Positions 8,475 through 17,819 of a DNA stretch of 64,000 bases are shown here, in pieces. The stretch is from Micromonospora sp. WMMD980 (GTDB lineage: Bacteria; Actinomycetota; Actinomycetes; Mycobacteriales; Micromonosporaceae), in contig NZ_JARUBE010000003.1 of assembly GCF_029626035.1 (NCBI RefSeq), positions 372,001-436,000 on the forward strand, read 5' to 3'. The translations under genes and the position numbers were made by a program. How positions within the stretch are numbered: the stretch's first letter is position 1; each line of letters starts with the position of its first letter. The notes beneath the pieces are model-generated. The model saw only the letters and a program-made list of their open reading frames with translations, had not been told where the DNA came from and made no database searches.

Positions 8475-9740
8475 CTACAAAGATCGGCGGCGATCATCGC
8501 CACCGTGGGGGGCTTTCCGACCCGCTGCGCCCGCTGTCTGGTTCGGGACCGGTGCGACGGCCGGTGCCACCGGGTCGAGCCGGCCGACGGTCAGCGCGAT
8601 CCGGAGCGCGAAGGCGTCCCGGGGCGAGAGCGGCGAGAAGCCGGTCACCTCGGAGATCCGCTTGAGTCGGTAGCGCACCGTGTTCGGATGCACGAACAGC
8701 GCCCGGGCGGCGCTCTCCAGCGTGCCACCGGCGGCGAAGAACGCGTCGAGCGTCTCCACCAGCTCGCCGCCGGCGCGGGCCAGCGCGGCGTACACGTCGT
8801 GGCGCAACCGGCGGCGGGCCTCGGTGTCGCCGGCCAGGGCCCGCTCGGGCAGCAGTTCGGCGGCGGCGACCGGGCACGGCGCGGTCGGCCAGGCCGGCGC
8901 GGCCCGGAACCCGGCGAGCGCGGCCCGCGCCGACTCGGTCGCCTCGTCCAGGCTGGGCACTGCCGGGCCGACCACCACCGGGCCGTCGCCGAACGCGGTA
9001 CGCAGTTTCTCGGTGGCCGCCAGCGGGTCGGCCGCCCCGCCGAGCACGATGACCAGGCGGTCGCCGTGCACGCCGCCGATCACCTCGACGCCGATCCGCC
9101 GGGCCTGCCGGTAGACCGTGTGCAGCACGGCCGCCACCTCGCCGCCGGGCGAGCGGCCCACCGCCACCGCCACCGGCGGCGCGTCCGACCAGCCCAACGC
9201 CGCGGCCCGGCTGGCCAGCACGTCAGGTGAGTCGCCGCGCAGCAGCGCGTCGACGAGCAACGCCTGGAGCCGGGCGTCCCAGGAGCCGCGGGTCTCGGCG
9301 GCCCGGGCGTAGACCCGCGCGGCGGCGAACGCGATCTCCCGGGAGAAGCGCAGCACCGCTTCCCGCAGCGTCCGCTCCTCACCCGGCACGGCCAGTTCCG
9401 ACACCTGCTCCTCGACGACCTCGATGGTCACCTTGATCAGCGCCACGGTCTGCTGGAGGCTGATCGAGCGGGCGAGCGCCTGCGGCGCGGTGGCGAAGAC
9501 CTCGTCCGACACCTCCTGGGTGCGGTCGGTCGCGCCGCCGCCCTGGCGCAGCCACTGCACCAGCGACCGCACCCCGGCCTGGGCGACCACCATCACCCAC
9601 GAGCGCTGGTCGGCGGGCAGCTCCCGGAACCACGGCAGGCTCTCGTCCATCCGGGCGACGCTGGCGGTGGCCAGGCTGCCCGCGGTCCGCTCGATGCGGC
9701 GCAGCGTCGCCGACGTCTCCGTCCCGCCCGGTTCGCTCAC
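8475..9740 (-). CDS. fasR: PucR-family transcriptional regulator of fatty acid synthesis (FasR-like)
   Basis: 421 aa. An N-terminal helical region (about residues 1-170) is followed by a GGDEF-like PucR middle domain and a C-terminal helix-turn-helix of the PucR type (LFVHPNTVRYRLKRISEVTG). The tail after the HTH is Pro/Ala-rich. The position immediately upstream of fabD-fabH-acpP-fabF matches FasR of Streptomyces coelicolor, an activator of that operon. The GTG start at 9740 is used because the in-frame extension upstream (Cys- and His-rich) is not protein-like. Regulation by a fatty-acid-derived ligand is inferred from the family. Confidence 0.85.
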   Translation of the reverse strand: MSEPGGTETSATLRRIERTAGSLATASVARMDESLPWFRELPADQRSWVMVVAQAGVRSLVQWLRQGGGATDRTQEVSDEVFATAPQALARSISLQQTVALIKVTIEVVEEQVSELAVPGEERTLREAVLRFSREIAFAAARVYARAAETRGSWDARLQALLVDALLRGDSPDVLASRAAALGWSDAPPVAVAVGRSPGGEVAAVLHTVYRQARRIGVEVIGGVHGDRLVIVLGGAADPLAATEKLRTAFGDGPVVVGPAVPSLDEATESARAALAGFRAAPAWPTAPCPVAAAELLPERALAGDTEARRRLRHDVYAALARAGGELVETLDAFFAAGGTLESAARALFVHPNTVRYRLKRISEVTGFSPLSPRDAFALRIALTVGRLDPVAPAVAPVPNQTAGAAGRKAPHGGDDRRRSL

Positions 9741-9857
9741 CGCACCAGCCTGACATGCGCTGACCAGCGGATCCACCCCGCACCCACGGCACGCGTGCCG
9801 GCGGTGGATCTCCACCGGTACGCGCTGACGATCTCGTCGGGCCGGGCCAGTACGGTG

Positions 9858-10160
9858 TCAGGGCGCGTCGGGGTGTTCCGCCCGGCGGGCGAGGGCGAAG
9901 GTGAGGAGACCGGGATGGCGCACGGGGAGGCCGAGCACGGCTGCGCCCAGGACGAGCCCTGCCGGCCCGGCCACGACCAGGCGCGCCGGACGGGTCTGAC
10001 CCACGCGGGCGAGCCCGCCGGGCGGTCGCCCGAGCGCGCCGACGACGAGCCCGCGGTGCCGCGACAGCGGGTCGTCGAGGCGGCCTGCTCCGCCGCCGAG
10101 CCGGAGCCGGCCAGCACCTGCCGCAACGACCAGGCCGGCTGGGCGGGCGGCCACCGGCAC
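9858..10160 (-). CDS. hypothetical small hydrophobic protein
   Basis: About 100 codons from a GTG. The frame has very high G/C at third positions and encodes two hydrophobic segments, near residues 8-18 and 61-80, separated by an Arg/Gly-rich stretch, so a two-helix membrane protein is possible. A GTG two codons downstream is an alternative start, and no clear ribosome site decides. No family is recognised. It is the best candidate for the otherwise empty stretch between fasR and the divergent oxidoreductase gene, but non-coding DNA cannot be excluded. Confidence 0.4.
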   Translation of the reverse strand: MPVAARPAGLVVAAGAGRLRLGGGAGRLDDPLSRHRGLVVGALGRPPGGLARVGQTRPARLVVAGPAGLVLGAAVLGLPVRHPGLLTFALARRAEHPDAP

Positions 10161-10259
10161 GGCGCGGTGCGCCCGGGCAACCGCACGATCCGCCGGGAAC
10201 GGCCGCCGCGCCGCTGGTGCTGACCACGCGAGCCCCGTCGTCCGGTTAGCGTGGGTGGG

Positions 10260-11186
10260 GTGAAGGCGATGGCGATCGACGCGTACGGCCCGGCCGACCG
10301 GCTCACCCCGCACGAGCTGCCCACTCCGCCCGTCGGGCCGGACACGGTGCTGGTGCGGGTGCGCGCCGCGGGGGTCAACCCGGTCGACTGGAAGGTCCGC
10401 GCCGGGCACCTGGACGGCGCGTTCCCGAGCCACTTCCCGCTGGTGCCCGGGTGGGACGCGGCGGGCGTGGTGGAGGCGGTCGGCCCGGCGGTGACCGGGT
10501 TCGCCGTCGGTGACGAGGTGGTCGGCTACGTCCGCCGCGACGACGTGCAGCACGGCACGTACGCGGAACTGGTCCCGGCGCCCGAGCGGTGCCTGGCCGA
10601 CAGGCCGGTGCGGGCGTCCTGGCCGGAGGCGGCCGGCCTGCCGCTGGCCGGCCTGACCGCCTACCAGGCGTTGCAGTTGGCCCGCACCGGGGCCGGCGAC
10701 ACCGTGCTGGTGCACGGTGCGTCCGGCGGGGTGGGCCACCTGGCGGTGCAGGTCGCCCGCGCGCTCGGCGCCGACCGGGTGATCGGCACCGCGAGCGAGG
10801 CGAACCACGACTTCGTCCGGTCGTTGGGCGCGGAGCCGGTCAGCTACGGCGACGGCCTGGCGGATCGGGTGCGGGCGGTCGCGCCCGACGGGGTCGACGT
10901 GGTGCTGGACCTGTTCGGCGGCGACGCGCTCGACGTCTCCGCCGAGCTGATTGTCCGCCCCGGACGGTTGGTCTCCACTGCCGACCCCGAGCACGTGACC
11001 CGGCTCGGCGGCACCTACGTCTTCGTCAAGCCGTCGACCGCCGACCTGAGCGTGCTGGCCGGGCTGGTCGACGCCGGCCGGCTCACCGTGCACGTGGCCC
11101 GGACGTTCCCGCTGGACGAGGCGGCCGAGGCTCAGCGACTGGTGGAGGCGGGGCACGTCCGGGGCAAGGTCGTGCTGACGGTCTGA
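10260..11186 (+). CDS. NADP-dependent MDR-family oxidoreductase (quinone oxidoreductase-like)
   Basis: 308 aa medium-chain dehydrogenase/reductase. The N-terminal GroES-like half carries AAGVNPVDWKVRAG near residue 38. The Rossmann half has the nucleotide-binding loop HGASGGVGHLAVQVARALGA near residue 156. The zinc ligands of alcohol dehydrogenases are absent, placing it with zinc-independent quinone oxidoreductases. The GTG at 10260 follows GTGGGTGGG and gives the usual VKAMAIDAYG opening; GTG at 10251 and ATG at 10269 are alternatives. The physiological substrate is unknown. Confidence 0.85.
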   Translation: MKAMAIDAYGPADRLTPHELPTPPVGPDTVLVRVRAAGVNPVDWKVRAGHLDGAFPSHFPLVPGWDAAGVVEAVGPAVTGFAVGDEVVGYVRRDDVQHGTYAELVPAPERCLADRPVRASWPEAAGLPLAGLTAYQALQLARTGAGDTVLVHGASGGVGHLAVQVARALGADRVIGTASEANHDFVRSLGAEPVSYGDGLADRVRAVAPDGVDVVLDLFGGDALDVSAELIVRPGRLVSTADPEHVTRLGGTYVFVKPSTADLSVLAGLVDAGRLTVHVARTFPLDEAAEAQRLVEAGHVRGKVVLTV

Positions 11187-11194
11187 GCCGGCGC

Positions 11195-11857
11195 TCAGCG
11201 GGTGCGGCGGCGCACCAGCAGCGCGATGCCGGCCAGCCCGACGGTGATGACGAGCACCACGCCGATGTTGAGCAGCAGCAGTCGCTGGAGCTCGGCGAGC
11301 GCGGTGTCGAGGTTGCCCTTCGGGTCGAGCGCGTCCTCCGGCAGGACCCGCTCACCGCCGCCGATGCCGCCGGAGAGCGTGTCGAGCTGGGGCGCCAGCG
11401 GCACCCCGACGGCGCGCAGCGTCTCGGACATGTTGAGGCGGCCGAGGAACCAGCCGGCCCGGGGGTGGCTCAGGTCCGGCTGCTTGGCCGGCCGGTAGAC
11501 CCGGGGGCCGCCCTTGGCGAGCGGGAACAGGTCGTACGTGCTCTTCGGGGTGCCGGCCACGAGAACGACCACCGTGTACTTCGGACCGAGGTCCTTGGCG
11601 GCGGGACCGCGCAGCTGGCCGGTCGTCCCGAGCCACTCGACCTGGTCGATGACCATGGTGACCTCGGCGGGGCGGGTGTCGCCCCGCAGTTGCAGCGGCT
11701 GGTCGAGCCGGTCGCCGGTGATGTCCACCCCGGGCGGGGCGAGCTTCGGTTTCGGCGCGGCCAGTGCCGCCGTCGTGCCGGTCAGCGCCAGCGAGCACGC
11801 GAGTGCCACCGCCACCCCGGCCACGACCGTCAGCAGCCGTCTCACCTTCCGGACCAT
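11195..11857 (-). CDS. exported membrane-anchored hypothetical protein
   Basis: 220 aa. A Sec-type signal peptide covers residues 1-33 (basic start, hydrophobic core LTVVAGVAVALACSLAL, cut after ALA). An extracytoplasmic domain follows, and one C-terminal membrane helix (about residues 194-214) ends in RRRTR. The outer domain contains alternating beta-like segments (VTMVIDQVEWLG, YTVVVLVAG, TYDLFPLAKGGPRVYRP). The topology resembles conserved actinobacterial cell-surface proteins, but I do not recognise a named family. It converges with the oxidoreductase gene, with 8 bp between stop codons. Confidence 0.8.
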   Translation of the reverse strand: MVRKVRRLLTVVAGVAVALACSLALTGTTAALAAPKPKLAPPGVDITGDRLDQPLQLRGDTRPAEVTMVIDQVEWLGTTGQLRGPAAKDLGPKYTVVVLVAGTPKSTYDLFPLAKGGPRVYRPAKQPDLSHPRAGWFLGRLNMSETLRAVGVPLAPQLDTLSGGIGGGERVLPEDALDPKGNLDTALAELQRLLLLNIGVVLVITVGLAGIALLVRRRTR

Positions 11858-12049
11858 CGCCGCCTCCTCGCCCCGTTCGATGGCTGGCTCTCCCCGCCGG
11901 TCGCGCTGGACCCGCCCACCTGAAAGACTCCGCAGAACGTCGCGTGGTTGCAGCAGGTGGAAGAGTAATTGGAACTATCTGCGAGCTGAGACCGACCAAC
12001 ATGAGCGGCCGAAGATCAGCGGCCGGATCTTACCCGGACGGAGGGGTTC

Positions 12050-12661
12050 ATGGGGGGCAGGGCTGCCCGCACGGCGCGGGCCTGGCTGGTGGTGCTCGGG
12101 GTGGCGGCAGCGGCCTCGCTGCTGTCGCCGGCCGCGCCGGCCGCCGCGCACAACTCGTTGACCGGCAGCGATCCGACGAACGGCGCCCGGGTCGCCACCG
12201 CGCCGAAGCGGATCGAGCTGCGCTTCCTCGCCACGCCGAAGGAGGCGTCGACGAAGGTGACGGTCACCGGACCGGACAATGTGGCCGCCACGGGCGGTGC
12301 CCCGACGTTCGCCGGCAAGCGGGTGAGCGTGCCGTTCACGCCGGGCGCGGCCGGGCTCTACATCGTGGCCTACCAGCTCGCGTCCGACGACGGCCACGCG
12401 ATCAAGGGCGAGATTCGGTTCACGCTGACCACCGGCACCCCGGCGGAGGCGGCGTCGGCGAGCGCCGCGCCCACCACCGCAGCGCCCACCCCCACCGCGG
12501 CGCCCTCCAGCGCCGCGCCGTCCCCGGCGAGTCCGACCCCCGCTGCCGCCGCCACGGACGACGGCGGGGGTGCGGGCTGGCTGTGGGCGGCCGGCGCGGT
12601 AGTGGTGCTGGCCGCGCTGGGCGGTGGCCTGCTGCTGCGCCGCCGAGCCGGTCGCGGCTGA
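12050..12661 (+). CDS. CopC-domain copper-binding protein, membrane anchored
   Basis: 203 aa. A signal peptide ends at AAA just before His34, so the mature protein would begin with a histidine, as CopC-type copper sites require. The CopC fold spans about residues 34-128 (HNSLTGSDPTNGARV, then YQLASDDGHAIKGEIRF with a second candidate ligand His near residue 116). A long Ala/Pro/Thr/Ser linker (130-175) leads to one membrane helix and an RRRAGRG tail. It probably binds copper outside the membrane for delivery or resistance. No CopD partner is adjacent. Confidence 0.87.
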   Translation: MGGRAARTARAWLVVLGVAAAASLLSPAAPAAAHNSLTGSDPTNGARVATAPKRIELRFLATPKEASTKVTVTGPDNVAATGGAPTFAGKRVSVPFTPGAAGLYIVAYQLASDDGHAIKGEIRFTLTTGTPAEAASASAAPTTAAPTPTAAPSSAAPSPASPTPAAAATDDGGGAGWLWAAGAVVVLAALGGGLLLRRRAGRG

Positions 12662-12985
12662 CCGCACCGAACCCGACGCATGCGGTGTCCCGGTCGGCCG
12701 CCGGCTTTGGCTCGGCGCGGGCCCGGTGGTTCGCGGCCGTGGCCCGGCGCGCGGCCGAGTCGTTCGTCGGCGTGTCGCGGCCGAAAGAGGAAGGACTTCG
12801 AGCGGTATACCTCTGAGGCATAAATATGCCTCAGAGGTATACCGCTTCTCCGTGCACTGTCCGCGAGCGGTGTCACGCGGAGTGATGCTGCCCGGATCGG
12901 AGGCGGCCGCCTCAGCAGGACAGGTGGCCGGGTCCCGGGACGCCCGGGGCGGGCGAGGGGTGCCGCACCAGGGGCGCGGCAGGGC
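12662..12985. other. intergenic region holding a long palindrome, no gene seen
   Basis: About 320 bp between the copC-like gene and the 3' end of gltX, which converge. Its one striking element is the 46-bp palindrome in the middle, described separately. The rest is GC-rich with no convincing coding frame. Confidence 0.6.
12801..12846. repeat. 46-bp near-perfect palindrome with an AT-rich centre
   Basis: Arms of 22 nt are exact reverse complements (left arm begins AGCGGTATACCTCTGAGG) around a 2-nt loop, AA. The centre CATAAATATG is unusually AT-rich for this genome. It lies between two convergent genes, so it could be a bidirectional terminator, although no T-run follows. It has no similarity to the GGGGCCCC repeat family. 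Confidence 0.75.
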
Positions 12986-14395
12986 TCAGACCAGGCGTAC
13001 CCGGGCGGCGCGCAGCCGGGTCAGCGTGCGGTCGCGACCGAGCACCTCCAGCGACTCGAACAGCGGCAGCCCGACGGTGCGGCCGGTGACCGCGACCCGG
13101 ACCGGCGCCTGCGCCTTGCCCAGCTTGAGCCCGCGCTCCGCGCCGACCGCCTCCAGGGTGGCCTTCAGCGACCCGGCGTCCCAGGGCTCCAGCGACTCGA
13201 ACGCGGTGATCGCCGCGTCCAGCAGGTCGGCCGCGCCCTCCTTCATCGCCTTGGCCCAGGCCGCCTCGTCGATCAGCGGGTCGGCCAGGAAGAGGAAGTC
13301 GACGTTCGGCACGATCTCGCTGAGCACCGCGATCCGGGTCTGCGCCAGCGGGGCGACCGCGGCGAACGCGGCCCTGTCGAACTCGGCCGGCTGCCACGGC
13401 GGCGGGGCGATGGTGTCGGTGCCGGTGAGCCACGGCTGGCACGCGGCGACGAAGTCCTCGACCGGCAGGGCCCGGATGTATTCGCCGTTGAAGGCGCGCA
13501 GCTTCTTCTCGTCGAAGAAGGCGGGGGACGGGTTGACCTCGTCGAGCCGGAACTCGTCCTCGATCACCGACCAGGGCACGATCTCCCGGTCGCCCGACGG
13601 TGCCCAGCCGAGCAGCATCAGGTAGTTGCGCATCGCGTCGGCGAGGTAGCCCTCGTCCCGGTAGGCCTCCAGGGCGACCTTGTCGCGCCGCTTGGACAGC
13701 TTCTGCCGCTTCTCGTTGACCACCACTGGCACGTGCGCCCAGATCGGCGGCTTCACCCCGAGCGCGTCCCAGAGCAACTGCTGCTTCGGCGTGTTGGGCA
13801 GGTGCTCCTCGGCCCGGATCACGTGGGTGATCCCCATGGTCATGTCGTCGACCACGTTGGCCAGCAGGAAGACCGGCGAGCCGTCGCCGCGGGCGATGAC
13901 GAAGTCCTCGATCAGCTTGTTCTCGAACGTCGGCTCGCCGCGGATCAGGTCGACCACCACGGTCTCGCCCTCGTCCGGGGTGCGGAAGCGCAGTGCCCGG
14001 CCCTCGCCGGCGGGCAGGCCCCGGTCGCGGCAGAAGCCGTCGTAGCCGCGGTGCTGCGAGCCGGTACGCGCCTGCACGTCCTCGCGGGTGCAGTCGCAGT
14101 AGTAGGCCCGGCCGCCCTCGTGGAGCCGCTGCGCGGCGGCGCGGTGCTCGCCCGCGTAGGCGGACTGGAAGTAGGGGCCCTCGTAGCTGCCGCGCGCGAT
14201 GCCGATCCAGTCGAGCGCGGAGAGGATGCCCTCGGTCCACTCGGGCCGGTTGCGGGCCGCGTCGGTGTCCTCGACGCGGAGCACGCACACCCCGCCCCGC
14301 TGCTTGGCGAAGATCCAGTTCTGCAACGCCGAGCGGGCGCCGCCGACGTGGAACATTCCGGTCGGGGAGGGGGCGAAGCGTACACGTACCGTCAC
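12986..14395 (-). CDS. gltX: glutamyl-tRNA synthetase
   Basis: 469 aa class I synthetase charging tRNA-Glu. The HIGH signature appears as HVGGA near residue 16 within [17 protein letters not shown]. The KMSKS signature appears as KLSKR near residue 242. CDC around residue 99 resembles the zinc-binding region of some GluRS. The C-terminal helical anticodon-binding domain is complete. The ATG start is at the beginning of the conserved [11 protein letters not shown] block. In actinobacteria this enzyme often also mischarges tRNA-Gln for later amidation, but nothing here tests that. Confidence 0.96.
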   Translation of the reverse strand: MTVRVRFAPSPTGMFHVGGARSALQNWIFAKQRGGVCVLRVEDTDAARNRPEWTEGILSALDWIGIARGSYEGPYFQSAYAGEHRAAAQRLHEGGRAYYCDCTREDVQARTGSQHRGYDGFCRDRGLPAGEGRALRFRTPDEGETVVVDLIRGEPTFENKLIEDFVIARGDGSPVFLLANVVDDMTMGITHVIRAEEHLPNTPKQQLLWDALGVKPPIWAHVPVVVNEKRQKLSKRRDKVALEAYRDEGYLADAMRNYLMLLGWAPSGDREIVPWSVIEDEFRLDEVNPSPAFFDEKKLRAFNGEYIRALPVEDFVAACQPWLTGTDTIAPPPWQPAEFDRAAFAAVAPLAQTRIAVLSEIVPNVDFLFLADPLIDEAAWAKAMKEGAADLLDAAITAFESLEPWDAGSLKATLEAVGAERGLKLGKAQAPVRVAVTGRTVGLPLFESLEVLGRDRTLTRLRAARVRLV

Positions 14396-14443
14396 GTCCC
14401 CCAGCCTACGGCGGACCGCGACCGCTTTCTGGCAGGGGGCCGG

Positions 14444-15721
14444 TCAGGGCACCGCCTTGATCTTGACGACCAGGGCGCTGCCGACCAGGGTGACCACCGC
14501 GGTCGCCGCGTAGAGCGTCGGATAACCGCCCAGGTGGACCACGATCGGGGCGGAGAGCGCCGGCCCGAGCACCTGGGGCGCGGAGTTGGCGATGTTGATC
14601 ACGCCGAGGTCCTTGGCCCGGTCGGTGGCGGCGGGCAGCACCTGGGTGATCAACGCGGCGTCCACCGCCAGGTAGACGCCGTAACCGGCGCCGAGCAGCA
14701 GCGCGGCGACGATCGCCATCGGCCAGACCGGCGCGACCGCGAGCAGCGTCGCCGCCACCGCCATGATCAGCCCGGACACGATCACGAACACCTTGCGCCG
14801 GCCGGAGCGGTCGGAGATCCGCCCGGCGACCACCGCGGTGAGCATCATGCCCAGCGTGTAGAGCAGGATCAGCACCAGCAGCGAGCCCTCGGGGTCGGCC
14901 ACCCGGACCCCGTCGGTGAGGAAGTAGAGCAGGTAGAGCGTGCCGAGCGCGTTGCCGAGCTGCACCAGGAACCGGGTGAACCAGGCCCAGGCGAAGTCGG
15001 GGTGCCGGCGCGGGCTGATCCACATCGAGGCGAGCAGCGCGCGCGCCCGCAGCGGCGATTTGTGCTCCCGGGGCAGCGGGTCGTCCTGGGTGAGCAGCGC
15101 GAACGGCAGCGACAGCAGCAGCACGGCGAGCGCGATCGCCGCGTACCCGGCGGCGTTGCCGGTGACCACGGCGGTGACCAGCACCGCACCGAGCACCAGG
15201 CCGAGCGCCTGCGGGATGCCCACCCAGCCGGAGACGCCGCCGCGCTGGGCCACCGGCACCCGGTCCGGGATCGCCGCGGTGAGGCTGGCCAGCATCGCGT
15301 TGAAGCAGACCTGGGCGGCCACCCAGGCCACCGCCACGCCGGCGACGGTGTCCTGCCGGGCGAGCAGCACCAAGGCGACCGCGCCGACCACCGCGCCGGT
15401 CGCGGTCCAGACGTGCCGGCGGCCGAAGTGCCGGTTGGCCAACCGCAGCGAGGTACGGTCCGACAGCGCGCCGGCCAGCGGGTTGGCCAGCACCGCGGCG
15501 AGCGCGCCGAGGCCGGTCACCACCGCCAGCATGGCCTCCTTGTCGCCGGGCGCGATGCGTTCGATCTGCTGCGGCAGCAGCACCTGGATCGGGGTGAAGA
15601 AGGCCATCCAGACGCCCAGGTTGGCCGCGAAGATCAGCGCGATCCAGCCCCGCCGCACCGGCACGGTCGGCTCGGCGAGCGCCGCCGGCAGCGAGGCCGG
15701 CGTCGGGTTCACCGTGGTCAT
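14444..15721 (-). CDS. MFS transporter, probably for glycosides
   Basis: 425 aa integral membrane protein with about 12 hydrophobic helices. The MFS loop signatures are present: LAGALSDRTSLRLANRHFGRRHVW after helix 2 and a second AGRISDRSGRRKVF in the C-terminal half. The ATG overlaps the stop codon of the GH1 gene by 4 bp (ATGA), so the two are translationally coupled. With a beta-glucosidase as partner it likely imports a beta-glucoside or disaccharide; the substrate is inferred from context only. Confidence 0.88.
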   Translation of the reverse strand: MTTVNPTPASLPAALAEPTVPVRRGWIALIFAANLGVWMAFFTPIQVLLPQQIERIAPGDKEAMLAVVTGLGALAAVLANPLAGALSDRTSLRLANRHFGRRHVWTATGAVVGAVALVLLARQDTVAGVAVAWVAAQVCFNAMLASLTAAIPDRVPVAQRGGVSGWVGIPQALGLVLGAVLVTAVVTGNAAGYAAIALAVLLLSLPFALLTQDDPLPREHKSPLRARALLASMWISPRRHPDFAWAWFTRFLVQLGNALGTLYLLYFLTDGVRVADPEGSLLVLILLYTLGMMLTAVVAGRISDRSGRRKVFVIVSGLIMAVAATLLAVAPVWPMAIVAALLLGAGYGVYLAVDAALITQVLPAATDRAKDLGVINIANSAPQVLGPALSAPIVVHLGGYPTLYAATAVVTLVGSALVVKIKAVP

Positions 15722-17046
15722 CGCCGGATCAGGTCCCGGAACCAGGCGTACGAGGACTTCGGGGTACGCCGCTGGGTCGGGTAGTCGACGTGCACCAGGC
15801 CGAACCGCTTGGTGAACCCCTCCGCCCACTCCCAGTTGTCCAACAGCGACCAGACGAAGTACCCGGTCACCGGCACGCCCGCGCCGATCGCGTCGTGCAC
15901 CGCGCGCACGTGCCCGTCCAGGTAGGCGATCCGCTCCGGGTCGTGCACCCGGCCGTCGGCGTCCGGCGCGTCGTCGTAGGCGCACCCGCTCTCGGTGACC
16001 TGGATCGGCGGCAGCGCGTCGCCGTAGCGGTCGTGGAGCTGGCCGAGCAGCTCGCGCAGCCCGTCCGGGGCCACCGGCCAGTCGAACGCGGTGCGCGGGT
16101 AGCCGTCCAGCGGCACCATCTCGAACGGCAGCGGCGAGCCCTCCTCGGGCGCCCGGATGCCGGTCGGGTTGTAGTAGTTCACCCCGAGCACGTCGATCGG
16201 CGCGGCGACGACGTCGAGGTCGCCGTCGCGGACCACGGTCGGGTCGTAGCCGGGCGCGTCGGGGTAGCCCCGGCCGAGCAGCGGGTCGGTGAAGAGCCGA
16301 TTGTGCAGCGCGTCGTACGCCCGCGCGGCGGCCCGGTCCGCGTCGGTGTCGCCGACCTGCCGCACCGGCGAGTAGTTGTTGGCGATCGCCACCTCGCTGG
16401 TGCTGCGCGCGCGCAGCGCGGCGACCGCGAGGCCGTGCCCGAGGAGCTGGTGGTGCGCCACCGGGAACGAGTCGAAGAGCAGCATCCGGCCGGGCGCATG
16501 GGTGCCGAGGCCGTAGCCGAGGGTCATGTGGATGAACGGCTCGTTGAGCGTGATCCAGAGCTTCACCCGGTCGCCGAGGCGGGCCGCGGTCAGGTCGGCG
16601 TACTCGGCGAAGCGGGCGGCGGTGTCCCGGTTGAGCCAGCCGCCGGCGTCCTCCAGCGGCTGCGGCAGGTCCCAGTGGAAGAGCGTGGCGACCGGGTCGA
16701 CGCCGGCGTCGAGCAGGCCGTCCACCAACCGGTCGTAGAAGTCCAGCCCGGCGGCGTTGGCCGGGCCGGCGCCGGTGGGCTGCACGCGCGGCCAGGCGAT
16801 CGAGAACCGGTACGCGGACACGCCCAGCCCGGCCAGCAGCGCGGTGTCCTCGGCGTACCGGTGGTGGTGGTCGCACGCCTCGTCGCCGGTGCTGCCGTCG
16901 ACGATCCGGCCCGGCTCGCGGGCGAACGTGTCCCAGATGGACGGACCCCGACCGTCGACGTCTGTCGCTCCCTCAATCTGGTACGCGGAGGTGGACACCC
17001 CCCATCGGAAGTCGGCGGGGAAGTCGGGCATCGGCACGGTCGTCAA
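15718..17046 (-). CDS. glycoside hydrolase family 1 beta-glucosidase
   Basis: 442 aa retaining beta-glucosidase. The acid/base is Glu169 in ITLNEP and the nucleophile Glu352 in VTESG. The N-terminal RWGVSTSAYQIEGA and C-terminal WSLLDNWEWAEG are typical of the family. I place the start at the TTG at 17046 because a GGGAGGG ribosome site lies 4 to 5 bp upstream; an internal ATG at 17031 would remove only five residues. No signal peptide is present, so it acts in the cytoplasm on sugar brought in by the coupled transporter. Confidence 0.93.
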   Translation of the reverse strand: MTTVPMPDFPADFRWGVSTSAYQIEGATDVDGRGPSIWDTFAREPGRIVDGSTGDEACDHHHRYAEDTALLAGLGVSAYRFSIAWPRVQPTGAGPANAAGLDFYDRLVDGLLDAGVDPVATLFHWDLPQPLEDAGGWLNRDTAARFAEYADLTAARLGDRVKLWITLNEPFIHMTLGYGLGTHAPGRMLLFDSFPVAHHQLLGHGLAVAALRARSTSEVAIANNYSPVRQVGDTDADRAAARAYDALHNRLFTDPLLGRGYPDAPGYDPTVVRDGDLDVVAAPIDVLGVNYYNPTGIRAPEEGSPLPFEMVPLDGYPRTAFDWPVAPDGLRELLGQLHDRYGDALPPIQVTESGCAYDDAPDADGRVHDPERIAYLDGHVRAVHDAIGAGVPVTGYFVWSLLDNWEWAEGFTKRFGLVHVDYPTQRRTPKSSYAWFRDLIRR

Positions 17047-17232
17047 TTCGCCCTCCCAAGACGTGAAGCGTGTTCGCGACTCTAGGGCGCGGGTCGCCGG
17101 CGCGCCATAGGCCGGGAAGGCGGGCGGCACAAGGGCTTTCGGCGTGTCTTCTCTAATCTCGTCCGCTTCAGTCCGATTTACACATAGAGTGCCAAATATC
17201 GCGGATGTGATTTAAGTGGGGGAAAGACACTC

Positions 17233-17679
17233 ATGATCCTCGTGGAACGTAGCGCACACGTGGTGGCGCCGGTAGAAGTGGTCTGGGACGTCGTGCAGCG
17301 GGCCGAGCAGCTGCCGGCCTGGCTGGCGGGTGTCCGCGCGGCCGAGGTCCTCTCCGGGGAGGGGTTCGGCCGGCGGCAGTTGGTGCAGGCCGGGCGCGGC
17401 GCCGCCCACGAGGCCGAGGTGATCGCCTATCAGGAACCGACCCTGATCGGCTGGCGCGAACGGGCCAAGGGCGCCGGCGCCCGGGCCGAGGCGCGCACCG
17501 AGATCTACGTCCAGCTCACCGCCGACGAGGAGGCCGGCGGCACCGTCGTCCGGCTGATCGTGGTGCGGTGGCCCGCCGGGCCGGTCAAGGCCGCCATGCT
17601 GCGGCTCGGCCTGCGCCGGGTCGGCGCCGACCTGGAGGACTCGCTGGCCCGGCTGACCGACCTGGCCGCCGTCGGCTGA
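17233..17679 (+). CDS. SRPBCC-fold (polyketide cyclase/dehydrase-like) protein
   Basis: 148 aa, starting at ATG after a GGGGGAAAG ribosome site. The pattern matches the START/SRPBCC ligand-binding fold: an opening beta-strand with ERSAHVVAPVEVVWDVVQ, a middle beta region ending RLIVVRWPAG, and a long C-terminal helix with LRLGLRRVGADLEDSLARL. Such proteins bind hydrophobic ligands or act as cyclases or coenzyme Q-type carriers. No partner gene suggests a ligand. It converges with aceE, and a palindromic repeat sits between them. Confidence 0.8.
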   Translation: MILVERSAHVVAPVEVVWDVVQRAEQLPAWLAGVRAAEVLSGEGFGRRQLVQAGRGAAHEAEVIAYQEPTLIGWRERAKGAGARAEARTEIYVQLTADEEAGGTVVRLIVVRWPAGPVKAAMLRLGLRRVGADLEDSLARLTDLAAVG

Positions 17680-17768
17680 CCGAGCCCGTCCCGGCGTCGC
17701 CCGCGATGGTGATGGTCCGGCGTCCCACCCAGGGATGCCGGACCATCGTCGTCGCTGGTGAGGTGTGA

Positions 17769-17816
17769 GCAGGGGCCCCTCCTCTACCGGAGGCGTTAAG
17801 AAGGGGCCCCTGCTTG
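17769..17816. repeat. GGGGCCCC-clamped palindromic repeat, copy 3 (likely terminator)
   Basis: About 48 bp with AGGGGCCCCT near each end and the family core in reverse orientation, CTCTACCGGAGGCGTTAA. It lies between the 3' ends of the SRPBCC gene and aceE, a natural place for a bidirectional terminator. Confidence 0.8.
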
Positions 17817-17819
17817 CAC

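Noticed and set aside
4727..9740. Polyketide or specialised fatty acid biosynthetic cluster
   Set aside because: Single KS II, KS III, ACP and transacylase genes in the order of the primary fatty acid operon with a FasR-like regulator; no tailoring, cyclase or multidomain genes.
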